This document shows positions 33,801-43,300 of a stretch of 64,000 nt of DNA, piece by piece. The first letter of the stretch is position 1, and each line of letters opens with the position of its first letter. Origin of the DNA: Hepsetus odoe (Eukaryota; Chordata; Actinopteri; Characiformes; Hepsetidae); the NCBI GenBank assembly GCA_017165825.1, contig CM029378.1, positions 1,390,719-1,454,718 on the forward strand. The letters are read 5' to 3'. Made by a program: the position numbers and the translations under genes. The notes under the pieces were generated by a model. That model had not been told where the DNA came from, searched no databases, and saw nothing but the letters and a program-made list of their open reading frames with translations.

Positions 33801-36602
33801 GGGAAGGGGTTTGAACCCCCGAACCTCCGATCATGCGGCTAACGCCCTAACCGCTAGGCCACCACTGCCACTTAAAGATTCTAAGATTAGTGTTAAGAGG
33901 GTTGTGGATGGATGGGATTAGGAACAAGTATATAAGAGGGACAGCTAAGGTTGGATAATTTGGATACAATTTGCATTGGTTTGGACGTGTCCAGAGGAGA
34001 GACGAGGAGTATATCAGGAGAAGGATGTTGAAGATGGCCAAGAAAGAGGAGAAGAGGAAGGACAAAGAGAAGGTGTTTGGACGTGGTGAGAGAGGACATG
34101 CAGGTGTGAATGAGGAAGATGAAGAGGACAGAAGGAAATGAAAAGGAATAAAGAAGAAGAAGAGACATCAACTCTTAATTTTTAACATTTGTTAAGAAGA
34201 AATGGAAAAATGAATGATTAGAAATTATGTTCCTTCACTAAGAAAAAACTCACACTTGCTGCCTTAAAGATTCACAAGAACATTTTAGGAAATTTCATCA
34301 CACTCAGTTTGAAGAGTGCCTCCAAAAAATGTCCATATAGAGAATTAGAAGGGGGACACCCGGGTCCTAGACATGGACGGGTCGGTTAGGGCAATGAACA
34401 AGGGCAAAGTGTGAAATGGGATAACAATAGTGTTGTTTCCAAACCTCTGATCTATAGGCTATGTTAACCTTTCTCTCTCTCTCTGTCTCTCTCTCCTGTA
34501 GGTCACAGTCCACTATTCACAGGACAACGGTGCATTAATCCCTCTCAGAGTTCATACCATTGTGATCTCTGTCCAGCATGATGATTACATCTCTCTGGAT
34601 GAGCAGAGACAGGTCCTGAAAGACAAGGTCATCAAGGCTGTAGTCCCCGCCAAATACCTGGACAAGAAGACCATCTATCACCTTCAGCCCAGTGGCCGTT
34701 TTGTCATCGGTGGTCCTCAGGTGAGTCCAGCTAATTGTAATGTAATCTCAAGTATATCAAGTAAGCAGGGATGTCGTCTTCTTTTTCTCTTTGTGGGGAC
34801 GCCACAGCAGATCAACCATCTCTATTTCTTCCGGTCCTCTGCATCTTCCTCCTTCACACCAACCACCTGCATGTCCTCTCTCACCACATCCAACCTCCTT
34901 TAGTCTTCCTCTTTTTCTCCTTCCTGGCAGCTCCATCTTCAACATCCTCCTCCCAATATACTCCTCGTCTCTCCTCTGGACACGTCCAAACCAACGCAAC
35001 CTTGCTTCTCTGACTTTGTCTCCAAAAAATCTAACCTGAGCTGTCCCTCTAATATACTAATTTCTAATCCTGTCCATCCTCGTCACACCCAACGAACATC
35101 TCAGCATCTTTAACTCTGACCTCCAGCTCCACCTCCTGTCTTTTCATCAGTGCCACCGTCTCCAACCCATACAACATAGCTGGTCTCACTACTGTCCTGT
35201 TAACTTTCCCTTTTACTCTCGCTGGTCCCCATCTGTCACAGATCACTCACCATTACTCAAGTAAGCATAGATGTAAAATGTAAAAATGACCTTACAATGA
35301 CCAAAGAACCTTACATTACACTGATCCATCCATCCATCCATCCATCCATCCATCCATTCGTGAGCCGTATAACCAGTGAGGCAGGGAGACTGGATCCTGT
35401 CCCTACACGAATAGTGAAAGTAACTATTTGTGGTTTTACACCTCTGCATTTCACTCACACACACCGTGCAAGGGGCAGCTATTGAAAGCAACCGTTGAGC
35501 AGTGCTGGGGACGGTACCTTGCTCAAGAGTACCTTAGGGCAAACTACTGGTCTGGGATTTGAACCCAACTCCCACCACTTGGCAACCGCTGCATTGGGCA
35601 TCTTTCAGAGAGACAACATGGAAAGCTTTTTATTATTTTCAAAATGATTCAATATGTATATAATATGTAATTGAATGAATACATCAGTAAATAAATATAG
35701 AATGTATGATATATAGGAGATCATTATTATTATATCATGTTATTAGGCTGTACCTTTACTCATTCACTCAGAACCTGTTACTAAGGGGGTGGTGGAGGGT
35801 GTCTCATGCCCAGTGAAGTTCACTTTTACCTGACCCACCTGACCTCCTCGGAACAGGGCGATGCAGGTGTGACGGGACGGAAGATCATTGTGGACACATA
35901 CGGAGGTTGGGGTGCTCACGGAGGCGGGGCGTTCTCTGGAAAAGATTATACCAAGGTGGATCGCTCGGCTGCCTACGCCGCCCGCTGGGTGGCCAAATCC
36001 CTGGTGAAGGCGAAGCTGTGTCGCCGAGTGCTGGTGCAGGTGAGACCTGGGACCAGACTGAGGGTTGTCTCTGGGTTTATTCTAAGATGGGACGGTGCCA
36101 TTCATACTACACACAAACTGACACGGACTAAGTGGTTGTTTATTAACATTATCGGTACCTCCTGCATGGTTCAGGTGTCGTACGCCATCGGAGTAGCCCA
36201 GCCTCTCTCCGTCTCCCTCTTCACCTACGGCTCTTCCCAGAGGAACGAGAAAGAGCTTTTACAGGTCGTCAAAAAGAACTTCGACCTGCGGCCCGGGGTC
36301 ATTGTCAGGTCAGACATGCTGCTTTTTATGATCCCAGACAAAAAAGGAAAAATACATCTCGCATGATGGAAGATGAAAGATTTATCACTGTTACTCTCGT
36401 CATTCAGCTACATTAACATACATTTTAAAATCGGTCTATCTGTCTGTCTGTCTCTGTCTATCTGTCTATTATAACTGTTATAATCCTGTTTATTCTCAGA
36501 GATCTGGATTTGAAAAGGCCCATCTATCAGAAGACAGCGTGTTACGGACACTTCGGCAGGAAAGAATTCCCCTGGGAAGTGCCCAAGAACCTCAACTTCT
36601 AG
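24815..36602 (+). CDS. mat1a: S-adenosylmethionine synthase (methionine adenosyltransferase 1A type)
   Basis: Nine coding exons: 24815-24917, 29211-29288, 30576-30698, 31421-31533, 32980-33123, 34502-34720, 35857-36039, 36175-36308 and 36500-36602. They give 399 residues with every junction in phase. The enzyme joins ATP and methionine to make S-adenosylmethionine, releasing phosphate and pyrophosphate, in the cytosol. Visible motifs are ESVGEGHPDKICDQISDA (about residues 27-45), GAGDQGLMFGYATDETEE (about 135-152) and the glycine-rich GGGAFSGKD (282-290) followed by YTKVDRSAAYAARW. ETVCKTGMVLLCGEITS, GVTGRK and KTACYGHFGR favour MAT1A over MAT2A. Some residues (SRA, IAQG, AELRRNGT) look MAT2A-like. 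The start is supported by MNGSLQNG, as MAT proteins begin MNG. The fish protein is four residues longer than human MAT1A, in the variable N-terminus. Confidence 0.97.
25895..26550 (-). mobile_element. Minisatellite MITE split by a SINE
   Basis: The right half 25895-26034 has one 69-bp unit and GTTAATCCACACAGTGATCT. The left half resumes at about 26290 with AAGCATCTTACTTAAGACAT and runs on to GCACCAACAAGGTG. The family A SINE between them explains the break. It lies in mat1a intron 1. Confidence 0.75.
26033..26289 (-). repeat. tRNA-derived SINE, family A, inserted in a MITE
   Basis: Minus-strand full-length-like copy from GAAAGTGAAAAGTGAAAGTG to CCTCACCACTAGAAC. Confidence 0.85.
26605..26862 (+). 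repeat. Chimeric SINE: family A head, family C tail
   Basis: To about 26725 it is family A (GGTGGCCTAGTGG, GGGTTCGAACCCC, CCTTGAGCAAGGTGCCGTCC). From about 26735 it is family C (TGATGGGCTGGCGACCTGTC, GGACAAGAGGCAGAAAATGA). The switch occurs within about ten bases. Confidence 0.75.
26993..27148 (-). repeat. tRNA-derived SINE, family B
   Basis: Minus-strand copy containing TTATGGCATTTAACAGACAC, CTCTTATCCAGAGTGACTTC and GGAACCCAGTGGTGGTGGTG. Confidence 0.75.
27149..27485 (+). mobile_element. Minisatellite MITE right-end fragments (two)
   Basis: CTTCAGGAAGATCTGGAGAA with right-end sequence to about 27270, then a more diverged piece from 27355 to GGTTCAATACTGTA. Both lack left ends. Confidence 0.65.
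27919..28178 (+). mobile_element. Minisatellite MITE, left end and array
   Basis: Clear left TIR TACAGTGCTGTGCAAAAGAC, a shortened left region and two 69-bp units. The copy ends abruptly where a family A SINE fragment begins. Confidence 0.75.
28180..28318 (-). repeat. SINE family A fragment
   Basis: CAGTCATTGTGAGCAAAGCA through ACCTCAGGGTAATCT, truncated at its 5' end. Confidence 0.65.
28862..29039 (+). repeat. tRNA-derived SINE, family B, full length
   Basis: GGTGGTCTAGTGGTGGTACT head, CCAGGTTCAAATCCCACCTC B-box, TGAGCAAGACCCTTAACCCT, and the end GTCTGCTAAATGCCGTAAAT. It lies just upstream of mat1a exon 2. Confidence 0.85.
29544..29739 (-). repeat. SINE family A
   Basis: Minus-strand copy, GTGAAAGTGACTG to CTAGACCACCGCTGCTGCC, in mat1a intron 2. 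Confidence 0.75.
30050..30268 (+). repeat. SINE family A
   Basis: AGTGGTGGCCTAGTG head, GTGGGTTCGAATCCC B-box, AATAGTCACTTTCACTTTTT end, in mat1a intron 2. Confidence 0.8.
30860..31325. repeat. Degenerate AGCAACACCCTAGCAACCAC repeat
   Basis: Loose tandem reiteration of CACCCTAGCAACCACC-like motifs over about 460 bases in mat1a intron 3. A short relative occurs at about 47290-47400 in tmem150a. Confidence 0.7.
33200..33525. repeat. 34-nt minisatellite flanked by SINE pieces
   Basis: Six or seven units of AAGGTGGAACGTCAGTATTT and CAGCTCTAGTTTAT (33283-33487), with SINE family A 5' pieces (minus) on both sides at 33201-33273 and 33486-33524. It lies in mat1a intron 5. Confidence 0.85.
33525..34165 (+). 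mobile_element. RTE-like retrotransposon 3' end, split by a SINE
   Basis: Segment 33525-33607 (GGTAATGAGACCAGCTGTGC to GACGGAGTTAAAAG) and segment 33872-34165 (TTAAAGATTCTAAG to the GAAGAAGAAGAGA tail) are one element interrupted by the SINE at 33608-33870. Confidence 0.8.
33608..33870 (-). repeat. SINE family A inserted in an RTE-like copy
   Basis: Full-length-like minus-strand copy. The surrounding RTE sequence resumes on the other side with a short overlap of TTAAA that may be the target duplication. Confidence 0.85.
34768..35250 (-). mobile_element. RTE-like retrotransposon 3' end
   Basis: The minus strand encodes MRWFGRVQRRDEEYIGRRML and KMELPGRRKRGRLKEV, and upstream VRPAMLYGLETVALMKRQEV. 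The order is that of the RTE reverse-transcriptase C-terminus. It lies in mat1a intron 6. Confidence 0.85.
35410..35598 (-). repeat. SINE family A, degenerate
   Basis: GTGAAAGTAACTATTTG to GGCAACCGCTGC, with diverged B-box, in mat1a intron 6. Confidence 0.65.
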
Positions 36603-36604
36603 AG

Positions 36605-36635
<31 letters not shown>

Positions 36636-36821
36636 CAGTGGGAGTACCATGTATTTTTACCAAAGGTTCTCAGCAGGGCACTTGTCTCTGTGCAGCACGT
36701 GTGTGTGTGTGTGTGTGTGTGAGATTTAAGACAGCAGTGACATGAGCAGCTGTTACTGTGTTGGAGATCCAAAAGAGGCAGCTGAGTGTGAGTGTGTGTG
36801 TGAGTGTGTGTGGATGTGAAA

Positions 36822-36827
36822 AATAAA
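36822..36827 (+). promoter_or_regulatory. mat1a polyadenylation signal AATAAA
   Basis: An AATAAA hexamer lies 220 bases after the mat1a stop codon and is the first canonical one downstream. The 3' UTR before it contains several TG-rich microsatellites. Confidence 0.6.
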
Positions 36828-36932
36828 CCTCAGAAATCCTGGTCATGAGTTGGGTGTGTGTCAGTGATTTACATTCTAGATGCCAAAGTACAGTAACTCA
36901 AACTAGGAGCCTACGCACATCACTCATATTAC

Positions 36933-36977
<45 letters not shown>
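36933..36977. repeat. (CA)n microsatellite
   Basis: About 22 CA units downstream of mat1a. Confidence 0.95.
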
Positions 36978-36981
<4 letters not shown>

Positions 36982-37513
36982 CTACTTAGCTAAATATCCC
37001 CGCATTTTCCAGTATTATTAATATTACGAGGACATTTGGTCCCCACAAAGAGATAAATACTAGGACATACATCATTTATACAGCAGTTGATCACACAAAC
37101 ACAGGGTAGTCATGGCAACCTTTATCAAGGCTAGTCCAGATAAAGGCAGAGTCTGAAGAGAACAATGTTTCCAGCACTTGATGTCCACAGATTTCACACA
37201 AAATATTTGTCCTGGTTGCTGCTGTTCACCAGACTACAGGGACAAATGTCAAATTCTCTAACCTCTCCTGATCAATCTGATCAATCAAACTGATCAATCA
37301 CATAATTAAAAAGATATCCAGTGGGAGCCAAATCCTTTTTCAAATTTTAATTTATTTTCTAATTTTATGCCGTTATCACAGATTATCAGTGTATCGGTGT
37401 GAGTGGAGTGCAAAGTGTGTGAAATTTCTGCACGAGCTTCCTGGGTTTTCCCGAAAAGACAGCAGGACTCAAACCTCACAAGCCTGTCCTGGAAGAAGCT
37501 GCTGTGATTGGCC

Positions 37514-37716
37514 GAACTGAAAGTGACTGTCATTGTGAAACACAACCAAACACATCCTCTGTATTTAACCCACACACAGCGTCCAGAAGGGGGGCAGACT
37601 TATCCAGCACCCGTGAGCAGTGATTGGGACGGTACCTTGCTCAAGGGCACCTCAGAGCAACCTGCGGGTCTGGGATTCAAACCATCTGATCCTGCAGCCT
37701 AGACCACCGCTGCCCC
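37514..37716 (-). repeat. SINE family A
   Basis: AACTGAAAGTGACTGTCATT to AGACCACCGCTGCCCC, minus strand. Confidence 0.75.
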
Positions 37717-39214
37717 CTAAAATTGTTTTCTCCCTGTTGGGGAATCGAACCCCATCTTCTGAGTGACAGGTGGAGACACTGCCCACTCCTTTAATGAGGT
37801 TGCGTGAACCAAAAGAACTTGGGACACTCTGGTCTTGAACACTGTCCCAGGACCCTTCTGGGTTTTTAGCCATTTTTATTGGCTTTTTTGTCCAATTACT
37901 TTTGCCCAAAATATAGAGGCTATAGTTTGAAGGGAGATGATTCCTGTAGGTTTACACAACAATAGAGGAACTTCTGTGTTAATAAAAAATATTCAATGTC
38001 AAAACACTGGACAAAGGCAAAAAATATATTATATATTACTCTTCCTGAGAAATAACAAAGTTTTTGGTCCAGTTATCTGAGCACAGTTTATTTATATACA
38101 GTTTCTCCTTGATTTGGGAATTAATATCCAGTGTTCTCCAAATGTATTTGGACACTACCTTTTTAATATGGGTACTACTTTACAATCACACTGCTGTTAT
38201 GAAGGGTTTATTAATTTGTTCAACGCTTTTTGCATCATTAATAACAACTTATAACACATTAATTAAAAGACTAATATTAAGTAAAAAAATCCGATTAACG
38301 TGTTTATGCAACAAAGGCTTTTTAATGCAATGGAAAGATTTTAAGGAGTTTATGACCTAATTAATAAGCATTAATATACAATTTATTAACCTTTTATAGT
38401 CTTGTTGTAAAGTGGCACCTTTGTAATGTAGGGAAATGAAATAAAAAGTGTTTAAATATGGCAACAAAAAAACAAACAAAAAAAACAAAAAAAAAACAAA
38501 CAAAAAACAAATCACATAACGCTCTGGTTTTACATTCTGGTGTTTTTCTTTATTTATGTCCAACTTTGCTTCAAAACATTTAACTTATTCTATTTATAAG
38601 AAGCCAGGACTTTTAAAAGAGTCCCATCTGAAGGTGCATTAAAATAAACTGCATAGTTTTTTGATGAAAAGAAACTGGTCCAAAGCAGAGTTGTGTAGCT
38701 GCTGGACAAAAGGTTTACTGATGTCCTGAAGTGTTCTAGACGTTACCCAGAGGAGCTTTATGTGGGAACACAAATGTCCATATTAGATGGACTGGACATT
38801 AAGCTTGAATCTACACTTCTATTCACCCAATACAAATGTCCACACAGCGTCTGATTGATGAACAGAGCAGGTCTGTTCCCAGGGAGCTAGCTGGCTTCTG
38901 GACATGAAACTGGTAGAAAACAAGCATCCAGGGTTATTTATGCCACAAGTGTCAAACTTCAGAGATGAGAAGATGTGGGAACTTTGGGCAATCATTCAAC
39001 AAATTCACGCAACAGTGAGAACTGGCTGTTTATAACCATAAAAGGAAGTGGCTATTTGAGCATGCTTCCTGTATGCTCAACCCAGGTACCACCCCTCGCC
39101 TAAACCACAAGGAGTATTTCCAGCAGGTGAAACATGTCTAAACACAGACGTTGTCAAAGTTTCATGAGGCAGAACAAGATTAGCATCCTAGCATGTTAAG
39201 TGATGAATGAAAAA

Positions 39215-39394
39215 GGCGGGGCATGATTAGAAGGTTGTGGGTTCGAATCCCAGACGAGTAGGTTGCCCTGAGGTACCCTCCCCAACACTGCTCCCAGGTT
39301 CCTGGATATGGCTGCCCCCTGCTGGATGGTGTGTGTGGGGTAAATACAGAGTATTTAGTGATCACGATGACAGTCCCTTTCACTTTCACTTTAC
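39215..39394 (+). repeat. SINE family A, 5' truncated
   Basis: GGTTGTGGGTTCGAATCCC through CCCTTTCACTTTCACTTTAC. The A-box end is poorly kept. Confidence 0.7.
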
Positions 39395-39649
39395 AACCCC
39401 ACTTTTCCCCCCCAACAGGGAACTTGTTTCGTCCCGGTAGCAAAACTTGAGTCGGTTAACCAAAAATGAATTTGTTTCAACTTGAAAAGTCAGTTCAAAG
39501 CTCAATCCAAAAATGTATATATTTTTTTCCAGTGGGAACAGGGATAACATCAGTGCCTTGTCTTTCTTGTGTAGCCCCGCCTCCTTTGATGAAACATCCT
39601 CAATTACAATGGTTCCATTCCTAACGGGTGGAAATGTGAGCAAGAACCA

Positions 39650-39972
39650 GTTTTCTGTTGGTGAAAAGGTCCTGGGTTTGATTCCATGGTGGGAAGGTCC
39701 AGGTCCTTTCTGTGTGGAGTGGACATGTTCTCCCTGTGCCTATGTGTTTCCTCCAGGAGCTCTGGATTCCTCACACTGTCCAAAAACATGTCAGGTGGAC
39801 TGGAGATGCTTAATTGACCCCCTAGGTGTGTCTACACTGTGATGAACTGGCAACCATTCCAGGCCTTTCGCCTGGAGAGCTGGGATAGACTCCAACACTG
39901 CCTAGAAGACTTTAGCACAACCTGCAACCCTAATCAGGACAAGTGGCTCAGAAAAAGAGTGAGTGACTGAGT
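39650..39972 (+). repeat. SINE family C, near full length
   Basis: AAAAGGTCCTGGGTTTGATT, GTGGACATGTTCTCCCTGTG, GGTGGACTGGAGATGCTTAA and AGGACAAGTGGCTCAGAAAA in order. Confidence 0.8.
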
Positions 39973-40351
39973 AGAATAAGCCTTTATAAATGTTTCTGTA
40001 GGTTTACCAAAACTACTATAAAAAGTCTTCATGGGAGGAACCCTCCTGGGATAACAACAGGGGTATGAGTGGCCACTGTATGGCCCTTAAATGGGTTTAA
40101 TGATGAAAAGGAAGTAAATCTTCTGTAGTCTTCAGATCTCATCCAGTTAAAGAGCTATGCGAGGTTTTGGAAGAGAGCTCTCCACGACTATTGTCAAGCC
40201 ACCACCACAGGGAGTGTCTTCTAGAATAAAAGTACCTGAGTCTCAGTTCCTGGGACTGATAAGCTGTCCTATCCACTCGTGGTGGTCTGAAGCCTCACAG
40301 AAACACCTTTATGTTGATTTTCATTAATTGCTGTGCGTCGATAGTCAGGCA

Positions 40352-43300
40352 CTAATCTAAGGGTTTGTAAATTTCCTGCGGGACAGGCAAGGCGCTCTCC
40401 AGCTTGGACTCGTTCTGAGAGAGATGTGGTGCCACTCCTTTCAGGATCAGAGCCTCCAAGGTGGCTGCAGATATGGAGCGAAACTCAAAGACAAACGATC
40501 CATAAAAGAGGAGGATGTGGATGAGGAAAAGCCACTCACACACAGCAGCGGCGTGCTGCAGAGCAAAACTCTCCTGCACGAAGAACACACCACCTAACAC
40601 ACAACGTTAAGGATCATGGACGGTACACACGGACGGCACCCACCCCTTCCACCTTTATCACTGCACCGCAGACTCATGGCAACCTTCCCAGCAATTTTTG
40701 GAAATAAATCATTTCCACCCCCCTGACCTTTTCATGCAAATCTCTCATTTTGCTGGAGAACTTGTTGGTCCTGCTCATCCCATTTCCGATGCTCAAAACT
40801 TTTTACTTTTCTATTTACAATTCTGAAGAACTATGGGGAACAGTAACCTGTTTAATTTTGTCCAGTGATCCATAAAACAAGGAGGAAATCTGTGATGTTA
40901 AACGACCAAGTGATAATTGTCTTTTTTATGATGCCTTTCAATTGAGTCTCCAGATCTTCCTCCCCAAAACCCACCCAGAGCGCCACCTCCATGTTTCACC
41001 ACAGGAACAACACATTCTGTGCTGATCTTTCCTCCATCCGCCGACCAACATAAACCCTTAACGTCCCCCAAATAACTGAAATTTACCCTCATCCGTCCAC
41101 AAGACCCATTCCCAGTCCTGAACACTCCAGTGTTTGTCCTGTTCGTCCCACAGTCGTCTTTTTATCGTCTCACCATGAAGATCACCAGCTGGAGTTTCAG
41201 ATTTGAACAGAAATTTAACACAAACTGAACACCAGTCACTAAACACACCCCTGATACGTCTTCAAAATTCAACTGTGTTGAAAAGATGTATCACTACAGA
41301 CTATAAGGAAGTATTAAAATGTTGCAGCAAACATCTGGCCAGTAGTGTAGGCTTTGAAGGATAATGCTTTAATAGAACATTTAAACTGTATGTCCTGGAA
41401 ATTAGACATGGAAATAACACAAGGTCATGTTTAGGCTACTTTACGTCCACTAGGGGGAGGCTTGCACGTTGAAAAAGCACATCAGCACAGTGAAGGATAT
41501 TGAGGATGAGTGTGATTAAGGTCAGCAGGCTGAGGGTGAGCCTGATGAGGGCAGTTTGGAAGTCTCTCTGTGTTTTGGCCAGCCGGTACGTCAGGACCGT
41601 CTGCACCCACACAAAGAGCAGACTGGCAGGAAAGGCCAAACCTGCACCCACGTAGTGAAGCACCTTCGCAAAATCAACCTGGAAACAAACACACAGATAT
41701 GATAGAATTAGAGTGGTGCTGTCATCTCACAGCAAGAAGGTCCTGGGTTCGCAGGCGGGACAGTCCAGGTCCTCTCTGAGTGGAGTGGACATGTTCTTCT
41801 GTGTGTGATTGGTGTGATTCATGCAGGTCAGATGGACTGGTGCTAAATTGTCCCCCTAGGTGTTTGTGTGCGTGTCTGCCCTGCCATAGACTGGCGACCT
41901 GTCTAGAGTGTCCCTGCCTTTCACAGTGTGAGAGACTCAAGCACCCTCCGCAACCCCAATCAAGACAAGCGGCTCAGAAAATGAGCGAGAGAGTGAGTGA
42001 TTGGGTTCTGTTTGTGTTTTTGGTCCCACCTTTTATATAGGTTTACACCTACATAAAGTAGTTTTTTTTTTTTTAACCATAATCACACACACATTGCTCC
42101 CCATCGCTCCTCCCAGCACTACTCTTTTCTCAAACTTGGAGACAAAATGTGAAAGTGAAAGTGACAACCCTTGTCATTGCGAGGTCAAAGCACAGCAGAC
42201 AATGAACCACAATGAAATTGGACCTCTGCATTTAACCCATGCACACTCAAACAACGTGCAGCAGTGGGCAGCTATTGAAAGCGCCCGGGGAGCAGTGACG
42301 GGGACGGCACCTTGCTCAAGGGTACCTCAGGGCAACGCCCGAACCACTAGGCCACCGCTGCCCTAAAATGTGCCTAATAATCTGGAATTCAATGGATATA
42401 AATAAATACATTCACCAGTTAATTAACTCATAAAGGAGGGGGAAGGTGTCATTTACAGTATTTTCAAATCTTAGTTACTTTTCCTTAGTGATCTATTTGA
42501 GCTGTAATTAACAAAGTCTTCATATTTTGGTGCACACTGTGATCATTAGTTGAATTAGTTTGTGTTTCAGAGATGTTAAGGTTCATCAGCAGTAATGGAG
42601 CCTGGGTGTGTCTAGTCTAACTGATCCCAATAATCAACTAGATTTGGTTAATTGATTGCGTAACTGTGTGCCGTTTTCACACTGGGTCAGTTAGCATTGG
42701 AACTTAATTTGAACAAATAAAATGATGAAAAATCCAAATACATAACACATGCACAGGCCACTTTTTACATTAGCATTACGTGCTAGCATTAAGTTAGCCT
42801 GCATTAAACTGTGCAGAAGTTCTCTGTGGAGGACCTGATATTTACATGCACTTTGAGCAGGCAAGTAAACACTTTTGCACTTTATTTCATAGAAAAAATT
42901 GAATTCTGTTTATTTTCCCAGGATTTTCTCAATGTTGCAGATGAAAGTGAAAAAGAAAGTGAAAGTGACTATTCTTGTCATTGCGAGGTCACAGCACAGC
43001 AAGCGTGAACCACAACGAAATTGGACCTCATTTAACCCATGCACTCAAACACCGTGTAGCAGGGGGCAGCTATTGAAAGAGCCCGGGGAGCAGAAACACG
43101 GACGGTACCTTGCTCAAGGGTACCTCAGGGCAACCTACTGGTTAGAGAATTGAACCCACAATCTTCCAATGCGGAGGCAACTCCCTAAACTCTAGACCAC
43201 CGCTGCCCCACAGTGGCTAACATATCATAAACGTTAGCAAATGTTAAATGTTAGGAACTGAAAGAGTTTGGTTAATGGAACGAGGGCTGGTGCAGAAGGT

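Larger units (their letters stand above)
36850..40351. other. Intergenic DNA between mat1a and tmem150a 3' ends
   Basis: Convergent gene ends 3.7 kb apart. It holds a (CA)n at 36933-36977, SINEs listed separately, an A-rich stretch near 38463-38512, and otherwise unrecognised sequence (38530-39180, 39975-40350). Confidence 0.6.

Noticed and set aside
33595..33921. Recurrent open frame with QWAAIESARGAVMGTVPCSR
   Set aside because: It is the antisense of the family A SINE and recurs at nearly every copy.
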